Below are positions 1 through 5,985 of a DNA stretch of 14,936 nt, piece by piece. The notes under the pieces were generated by a model. It saw nothing but the letters and a program-made list of their open reading frames with translations. It had not been told where the DNA came from and made no database searches. Position 1 is the stretch's first letter, and every line of letters starts with the position of its first letter. Source of the DNA: Haplosporangium gracile (Eukaryota > Mortierellomycota > Mortierellomycetes > Mortierellales > Mortierellaceae); the NCBI GenBank assembly GCA_015499985.1, contig JAAAUF010000217.1:33256-48191 (forward strand), read 5' to 3'. Made by a program: the position numbers and the translations under genes.

Positions 1-8
1 TTTTTCAG

Positions 9-82
9 GCACCATCGTCAATCGAGAATCGCGTTGACAAAGACTGAAACAAACCAAATCATCAATCGTCCAAACTTGAAAG
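9..82 (+). other. Exon-like segment at left edge (unassigned)
   Basis: A pyrimidine tract ending in CAG at positions 3-8 precedes this 74-nt stretch, and AAAG followed by GTATGT (donor GT at 83-84) follows it, so it looks like an exon between consensus splice sites on the + strand. One frame ends at TGA 45-47 (a 12-residue tail of an upstream gene), and another stays open through the segment. Against this, the - strand offers an ATG at 12-14 in good context (A at -3, G at +4) that would read MVPEK and leave the window. The sequence does not decide between a terminal exon, a leader exon and a divergent gene start. Confidence 0.2.
45..51 (+). promoter_or_regulatory. Ste12-type pheromone response element core (single)
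   Basis: Exact TGAAACA, the core bound by yeast Ste12. A 7-mer on either strand is expected roughly twice by chance in a window of this size, so alone it is weak. It gains some interest from the tandem pair 560 bp away. Confidence 0.25.
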
Positions 83-179
83 GTATGTGTTTGTCGATCA
101 CTTCTTCCGATCAGAGGAGAATGTTGTATTCCGTTCTGACGAAACCTATGGCGAGGATAATATTCATCGCCTAAAAATA

Positions 180-560
180 AGCTTTTTCTTGACGAATGAG
201 AGGCTTTTGTGATCTGAAGGTGGAACGAAATCGAGCAGTGGAAGAAAAGAAGAGAAAGAAGAAAGAACGGAAAATATGAAAAAAAGAAACGAAAGGGAAG
301 GCAAAAGGGGTAACGGGAAATAAAGGGTTGAAAGACGCCAAGTAAAAGTGGCGACTGGAGAAGACATAAAGGGGAAATGAGACGTGGGGGAGCCATGACC
401 ACCCCTTCCTCCACGCGTAGAACGTTTAAATAAGAAAAAGGAGGACGGAAGAAGAGCAAAGACGTAGAAGGGGGCAGGATCCAGAGGTCATACCGGGGTC
501 ATAGGCTAGTAATCGCAGCACGATAGACAGACGCTAGGGGAAGGAGAACAGACAAGCCAG
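180..560 (-). promoter_or_regulatory. Purine-rich (+) stretch, possible leader/promoter of an off-window minus-strand gene
   Basis: The + strand is dominated by A and G from about 180 to 560, so the - strand is C/T-rich. STE12, and to a lesser degree MSH6, have C/T-rich coding strands immediately upstream of their ATG, so by analogy this may be the leader of a gene transcribed leftwards. A TATA-like TTTAAATAAG lies at 425-434. No coding frame is convincing here. The assignment is inference only. Confidence 0.22.
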
Positions 561-607
561 GGTTGTTACAATGAGAAGTGAAATGAGAACAGGGATGACC
601 CCGTTCC

Positions 608-623
608 TGTTTCATGTGTTTCA
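608..623 (-). promoter_or_regulatory. Tandem pair of Ste12-type response elements
   Basis: TGTTTCA occurs at 608-614 and again at 617-623. Both are the reverse complement of TGAAACA, in the same orientation and separated by 2 bp (9-bp repeat spacing). Closely spaced copies of this heptamer are the classical binding arrangement for Ste12 in yeast pheromone-induced promoters. The pair is more than 5 kb from the STE12 start in this window, so if functional it more likely serves a gene to the left. Whether this fungus' Ste12 recognises the same core is not shown by the sequence. Confidence 0.35.
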
Positions 624-2114
624 TCTTTTGTGTGTATGTCAGTGTGTGAGCATCCAACAAAGATATTTAGCTTGCCGCTGTGCGCGATGAAGGGATCTGG
701 CGTTTGTTCATTCTTGTTCGCTTCGGCCCTTCCTTTTGCATCATGCCTCCTTGCATCCAGAGTCGCCGGCGCTAATGCAAGCCCCGACTTCTCAAGCACT
801 CCTAGGGTCGCATCTAGAGAGACAAGAGAGGAAAGAAGAGAGGCCCCTGACGAAAGGGAGAGATGGGCGCCGACCTTGATTATGTTGACGAACAGCGGTC
901 AAGTCCTTCCATGGTCGTTTTTTTGCATCCCTTTTGTTCCCCCCTATCTTCTACCTTGCACCCATCAACGGCTTACGACGCCCTCCTCTTCTTCCTACCA
1001 TGCGCTCCATCCCAACTCCCTTCCCTCCCTTCCCCCTTTTTTTACTCTTTCAGCTCAATTCTGCTCTTTATCCTCCTTAATATTATTCGGGATGCATTAT
1101 TGATGACCCATTCATGCAAAACGAGGCCCAGCCCAAATGTCTAAGGAACCCTTTTTTTATGGATGACAGAGGCGCAACGCAAACTTGGATAAAGGATGAT
1201 AGAGTGTGTGTTTGTATGTGCATGCACTTCAACACACAAAAACAACAACACAGAGAAAAAGGAGAACAATGTTGTGCATGAATTGAGATGGGACTTACTA
1301 AAGCAATCCAACGGTGGGCGGCGGCAAATAAAACGATGGGACTTAAAGAGGAACAACTGGCTGTTCACCTTCGTGTCCGTATGACGGACAGCAAAAAAAC
1401 AAGTAGCGCCCTACTGGTCAACCTACATTCAGCACTTGCGTAATGGAGAATGCACAATTGTGCTTTTTTTCTTTCTCTCCGCAACACGCAACAGAGGCCT
1501 TTTCTTGTTGCTGATGTTGTTATTTGTTATTTGAGTCGTGTTAAAGTTCTGGCCATGCATGCGAGATTCTCTTGTGAGCAATCCTGCTTGCTTTGTTCCT
1601 GCCCCTTACTTCTTTTTTTCTTTGTCTTTTCTATTGACTCTTCCTCATTACCCTCTATCCATCCTTCCTTCCCTCCAATGTCCCATCTTCATCTTTACCC
1701 CCTTGTCCGTGGAAATGGGGATGGGTTGTACTGCCGACAGGGTTGGCGTACGGCTCCTCTGTATCCACGAAAAGAGATGAGCCCTTTGAACAACAGAACG
1801 GTCACTCTTTGTAGTCGTCCCCCTCCCCCTTGTACTCTTTTCTTTCTTTTCTATTTCATCATGTTCGTTCTTCAGAGCTATAATTTGATCAAGCCCCCTA
1901 TGGATCAAAAGAGAGAAGAGCGAGTTGAAGAAAGGTCGGCACGGTATGCATTTATTTATTGAATGTACTCTGGAGCACTCGTCTTATTATTGCGCCGGGC
2001 CATTTATGTTTTCTGAGCCATGAAAGGATGTCTTTGGTTGTTCACGTACTATTTATCAATCGAAAAGGCTTTCTCCGAGAATTTAGCTGGAAATTGGGTA
2101 CGACATTTGGTATG

Positions 2115-2128
2115 TCTCTCTCTCTCTC
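2115..2128. repeat. (TC)7 microsatellite
   Basis: Seven uninterrupted TC dinucleotides in the non-coding region. Nothing suggests a function. Confidence 0.8.
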
Positions 2129-3295
2129 GCTTTGTCTCCCCTGTCAGTTCTTGTTGTTCATCATGCCTTTCTTGTTGCATTTTTTCTTTCCGGGCACACA
2201 GACCCAGCATCGGCAAGACTGATGCTCACACCGATCAGTGCGGATTAGCGTCGTCCGTACAACTAGGAAGCATTTTTTTTTTTTTGCTGTTACGTTTGTT
2301 GATGATTTTTTTGTCCATGGTTGCATGCTCTGTGTTTGTGCATGTGTATCTTTTTCAGGATTGCGCAAAAAAAAACAAAGCAAGTAAGGCAAAAAGCAAG
2401 AAACAAGAGAGTACAAAATTAGTAGTGGCGTTTTACTTGTGTTTTTTTCCCTTCCGTCTGAAATTGGAAGAGGGAGGGAGTGGAGGAGCTCCTTTCTCTC
2501 ACACCCCTTGTTTCTCCCTGTTTTGAACTCCATCCACAATGCGTTTTGTGTCATCTCATAATCAAAGGGAAGAAAAGGGAAAACAAAAAAAAATAGGGAT
2601 GGGGATGGGATGCAAAAGAGGATGAGGTCGGTCGACAGCAAGGGCGTGAGCAAAAGGTGTTCTACCAGCCATCTTTCATCCCCACCCCTTCTTCTTCCCT
2701 TCCCTCTCTTCTTCTTTTTTTGACTAACGCTAAATGAGGGCTGGATATTGTTGCTCCGCATCGTAACCGCCTTCAAAAGAAGAAGGGGGTAAGAGGAAGA
2801 GGGGGATTTAATTGCATGCGACCGACCTGATTCGATACATCTCTTTGTTTTTGTTTTCACGAATCTCAAACACACATACATACACGATGACAAGCAATCC
2901 GCTCATTATTATTTCTCATTAATGTAGTCTATGTTCTGTTCAATGCTCTCGGCCTTCTCCCTCTCCCTTCTCTCCCCACTCTGCGAGTATATCCTTGCAT
3001 TGCCTTTTGCATCTTCGTTCCGTTACTTCTGTGCAAAAAAACTTTGCATTAATGGCATTTAGATTGCATTCTCGTTTCTTTTTTATGGTTGACATTATTT
3101 GTTTGTTTTCTGATTGTGGTGAACAAAACAAGATGTTCCTTTTCTGTTTACACAAGAGGTACAAGATTGTGCGCAAGGCAGAAACAGACCGACACCGCTA
3201 AAAGTGAACACAACTAAAAACAAAAATGGGAAGGCATTGTAAACCTTTTTGCGATGGCTGGAATGGAATCGGTAAAAGACCACGACAAACGGCGG

Positions 3296-3310
3296 CGCTC
3301 GAGTCGAGCG
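3296..3310. repeat. Perfect 7-bp-arm palindrome
   Basis: CGCTCGA, one central G, then TCGAGCG. The arms are exact reverse complements. The site is GC-rich within otherwise AT/CT-rich DNA. Symmetric CG-containing sites of this size can bind dimeric fungal regulators, but no specific factor can be named. Confidence 0.6.
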
Positions 3311-3920
3311 TGGGCCAGGACGGGGTATTATTATTGTTATTGCAGGCCCTTTCGCACAGTCGTAAAGAGCAACAACTAGAGTTGTGAAGGTTTATTTTTT
3401 GATCTATCTTTTTCTCTGTACTGAATCGGTTGAATGGTTCAATTGGTTTTTCGATCCATGAGATAATGGACCGTGGCCAATGCGCCACATCATTGTCCTT
3501 CATTTTTTTTTCTGCGTGCCTGAACACTCTGCGTGTCTGTGTGTGCACTAGACATTAGTACCAGCACTAGTCCAAACCATCCTATCCATCCAATCCACTC
3601 GCTCCAAGGTGGAGTCGAGTCATTTAGTCATTCAATCTATCCTGAACCCCAGTTGAAGTTCTTTACGTTGACTGATTGACGTGATTCCCCTCCTTCACCC
3701 CAGATGAGCGCTTCCATATTTTTTATGTACCTTTGAACGTTACCATCTGAATGATACATCGGATCGACCGTGGTTCCAGTGTGTGAACAATTAAGCAAGA
3801 AGGGAAAATGAGAGTGTAGACAGTGGACACAAGAGTGAATGCCTTGTTGCCTTGTTTGCCTTGTTAAAATGGTGATATATTTTATCGTGCTCACTCCTCT
3901 TTTCTAACCCTCTTTCTCCT

Positions 3921-3951
3921 TCTCTTTCTCGTCTCTTTCTCGTCTCTTTCT
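3921..3951 (+). repeat. 11-bp pyrimidine tandem repeat
   Basis: The unit TCTCTTTCTCG is present exactly at 3921-3931 and 3932-3942, with a third partial copy to 3951. It leads directly into the long homopyrimidine tract. Confidence 0.8.
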
Positions 3952-4047
3952 TCTTTCTTTCTCTCTTCTTTCCTCTTCTTCTTTCTCTCTTCTTTCCTCT
4001 TCTTCTTTCTCTCTTCTTTCTCTCTTCTTTCCTCTTCTTTCCTCTTT
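3943..4047 (+). repeat. 105-nt uninterrupted homopyrimidine tract with 24-bp tandem repeat
   Basis: No purine occurs on the + strand from 3943 to 4047. Inside it, a 24-bp unit repeats exactly at 3961-3984 and 3985-4008, with a half copy at 4009-4020. The opposite strand gives an artefactual Glu/Arg/Lys-rich frame (positions 3904-4113), which is a by-product of the repeat and not a gene. Tracts of this kind can adopt triplex structures and exclude nucleosomes. Here the tract sits at the left boundary of the pyrimidine-rich STE12 upstream region. Confidence 0.85.
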
Positions 4048-4603
4048 ATCGTTCTTCTTGCTCTCTTTCTTCGTCGCTTTCTTCGAACCTTTTTTTCTCT
4101 TCTCTTTTTGCACTCCTTTACCTATTATTCCCTCTTAATCTAATTTACTTTCTTCGCATCGTATCTTGTTTCTTCTTACTTGTTTGCTATCATTGCATCT
4201 CCTTGAAAAATCGCTTTTTATTTATTTTGCCCACATCCGTCCACTTCTCTCTTTCTTGTTCTCGATCCTCGATCGTCTCTCTGTCTTTTCTGTTCTTTCT
4301 TCCATTAGACCAACTTTAACTCTTTTTGTACAGCTCTTTCATTCATCTATCCAATTCGGACGATATTGCCTCTTTGACACTTACCACTCTGACGATCCTT
4401 TCTGGTCCACACACTCCGCTCTGTCCCCTTGTTACAGTCAGCTTCTGGTTGTTATCAACGGCTGCCCTTTTTATCGTCACCCTCTTAGGCCCTGAGCTGC
4501 TTAATAGAAAAAGAACCCATCCAAGTTCGACCCGTAACTTGTCCTTGTCTAGTCTTTCCTCCCTCCCTCACACTTGGCCCCCCTTCTTCCTTCTCTCTCT
4601 CCT

Positions 4604-4664
4604 GTAAGTCGAAGGATCCGGCTCCTTTTTTATTTCTCTCTTTTCCCTTTTCCTTCTCTCGCAG
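4604..4664 (+). other. Candidate leader intron (61 nt)
   Basis: A donor GTAAGT at 4604-4609 and a pyrimidine-tract acceptor ending GCAG at 4664 match fungal splice consensus. The segment is shorter than the verified introns here (about 88-120 nt), and no CTAAC-like branch site is visible, so confidence is low. It would be relevant only if STE12 transcription starts upstream of it. Confidence 0.2.
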
Positions 4665-4772
4665 ACAGGCAGACAACACCCCGCCCCCCTTTTCCTTGGC
4701 CTCTATTTATTCCATCTTGGCTTGTCCCGACCCAATTACATCCACTACGCTTTCTCTCTCCCTTTTTCTTGT

Positions 4773-4781
4773 TATATATAT
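4773..4781 (+). promoter_or_regulatory. Possible TATA element
   Basis: TATATATAT within C/T-rich DNA, 1.2 kb upstream of the STE12 ATG. It is the clearest TATA-like string I noticed in the STE12 upstream region. If used, the leader would exceed 1 kb. Its function is not shown. Confidence 0.25.
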
Positions 4782-5040
4782 GTATTCCCTCGACCAATCT
4801 CTTTGGCTTCACCTCCTTTTTCCTGTATTTTATAATTTGTTTACCTACTCTCCACTCGAGTGAATGGCTCTTCGTCGTCGTCTAGTCTTCCTTCTTTTTA
4901 TCCTCATCCTTCCAGTTCACTCCATTTGCGCCTCCTGGGTCCTAATTTGCCATCGCGTCTGTTCTACTCACTGACCCTCTATCTCTCTCTCCTCGTCCGG
5001 GTTATCTTTATTTTTGGTTTACAGCTTTGTCCAAGCGCCC

Positions 5041-5061
5041 AGTGCCCAGTGCCCAGTACCC
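5041..5061 (+). repeat. 7-bp tandem repeat, three copies
   Basis: AGTGCCC twice, then AGTACCC, directly adjacent. The block lies in the STE12 upstream region, and no function is evident. Confidence 0.7.
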
Positions 5062-5113
5062 ATTTGAGTCCAAGACGACAAAAGTTACTCCCCAAACACG
5101 TTTGCATATCACT

Positions 5114-5124
5114 CCCCCCCCCCC
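5114..5124 (+). repeat. Run of 11 C followed by T run
   Basis: Eleven consecutive C residues followed by six T. This is a homopolymer likely to vary in length between strains or to be miscalled. It is in non-coding DNA. Confidence 0.8.
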
Positions 5125-5319
5125 TTTTTTCGTTTTGGTTTTTATATTTTTCAGCCAGGCTCCCCTGTCCTCTCGCTATTATCCATTGGCACAGCAGTCA
5201 TTCAAGAGCCAAGCAAGTCTAAGAGGTAAAAATGAGCTGTTTGATGACAATAGTGCTCCATGTTTTACGCAGATGGCACATACGTGTACCTTTTTATTTG
5301 TTCGCTCTTTCACTTGCTG

Positions 5320-5355
5320 ATGGTCTCCTTTGTTATTTTTTTCTTTCCTCATTAG
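5320..5355 (+). other. Possible last upstream ORF before STE12
   Basis: The ATG at 5320-5322 opens an 11-codon frame ending at TAG 5353-5355. It is the nearest upstream ATG to the STE12 start. If the STE12 transcript begins upstream of this point, the frame could act as a short upstream ORF. If transcription starts downstream, it is irrelevant. The predicted peptide is hydrophobic and has no recognisable feature. Confidence 0.2.
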
Positions 5356-5603
5356 TTAAAATAATTGCCCGATTCACATCCTAAGATCAGCTTCGCCCAC
5401 TCTTTTTTAAAACAATCTTTTTTTTACCTTTCTCTTCCCTTCTTTTCTCGTCTCTTCTCTTCTCTTCTCTTCTTCTTCATTCTTCCTTTTTGTCCCCTTC
5501 CACCGGCATTGTCCATTTGAACATACTCCCCTTTCTCTTCCACATACACTCACCCGCTCTCGCATTCATTTCTTTCTCGCTTTCCACGCACTTGTATTTC
5601 TTT

Positions 5604-5620
5604 ACGACACGACACGACAC
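5604..5620 (+). repeat. ACGAC tandem repeat
   Basis: Three ACGAC units plus a partial one, within the ATG-free STE12 leader region. Confidence 0.7.
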
Positions 5621-5703
5621 TCATCCGTAGCTCACGACTCATTCCCATTTCATTTGCTCACTCTCAGACCTTGTTTTATTTCACTCTCCCTGCCCTGCCT
5701 TGT

Positions 5704-5731
5704 CAACAACAACAATAACAACAACAACAAA
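5704..5731 (+). repeat. CAA-repeat stretch in presumed leader
   Basis: Repeated CAA triplets with one TAA interruption, on the coding strand about 255 nt before the STE12 start. CAA-repeat leaders are known to be unstructured and to favour scanning ribosomes. A role here is inference. Confidence 0.6.
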
Positions 5732-5985
5732 AGGCTAACTCGCCAACAATAACATCTGACGTAGTACGCGACAGACTAGCTGCAAAAATACAAAAGGCAA
5801 CAACCACTCTTGGATCCTCCCACTCTTCCCTCTTCCCTCCTCCCCTTTCCTGTTTCTTTTCCCTCCCTTTTTTTGTTTTTTCTCTTTTTGTTATACCCAT
5901 TGTTTCCACACAACAACAAACACACAATTATCACACGCCCCTCTCTCCTCCCCTTGTCTTCCTACCCTCCTGCTCTTAATTCATC

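Larger units (their letters stand above)
624..3899. other. Long apparently non-coding region
   Basis: I see no credible gene here. Open frames on both strands have low-complexity translations rich in Ser, Leu, Phe, Pro or Lys from C/T- or A/G-rich DNA, no recognisable motif, and overlap each other. Visible content is A/T runs, a (TC)7 run at 2115-2128, a 13-T run at 2273-2285 and a perfect 15-bp palindrome at 3296-3310. I saw no tRNA-like pair of internal promoter boxes. An unannotated long RNA or distal regulatory DNA remains possible. Confidence 0.55.
4048..5985 (+). promoter_or_regulatory. Pyrimidine-rich 5' flank and presumed long leader of STE12
   Basis: Almost 2 kb with strong C/T bias on the coding strand and no credible coding frame. 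A TATATATAT lies at 4773-4781, a GTAAGT...CTCGCAG pair at 4604-4664 could be a leader intron, and the last 663 nt before the start codon (5323-5985) contain no ATG. C/T-rich blocks near transcription starts are usual in fungal promoters. The ATG depletion suggests that at least the last several hundred bases are transcribed leader. The transcription start cannot be fixed from sequence. Confidence 0.5.

Noticed and set aside
630..1103. 157-aa open frame on the + strand
   Set aside because: No recognisable domain, and Ser/Pro/Leu-rich because of C/T-rich DNA. A hydrophobic start resembles a signal peptide only superficially.
2625..2828. 10-bp inverted repeat (AGGTCGGTCG / CGACCGACCT) 184 bp apart
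   Set aside because: No flanking target duplication and no coding content between the arms. A 10-bp match at this distance is plausible by chance, so it is not called a mobile element.
2144..2893. 249-aa open frame on the - strand
   Set aside because: The translation is low-complexity (Lys, Ser, Leu, Phe runs mirroring A/G and C/T tracts), has no motif and overlaps an open frame of 168 codons on the + strand. It looks like chance in biased DNA.
3904..4113. Glu/Arg/Lys-rich 69-aa frame on the - strand
   Set aside because: It is a direct product of the 24-bp homopyrimidine repeat and has no features of a real protein.
4860..5222. 120-aa open frame on the + strand upstream of STE12
   Set aside because: Low-complexity Ser/Leu/Pro translation in the C/T-rich flank, with no motif. 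It is more likely promoter or leader DNA.
1..5985. Search for tRNA, snoRNA, CRISPR or transposon signatures
   Set aside because: No convincing tRNA A/B box pair, no C/D box pair at suitable spacing, no spaced direct repeats and no transposase-like frame were seen by eye. A covariance-model and repeat-library search would be decisive.
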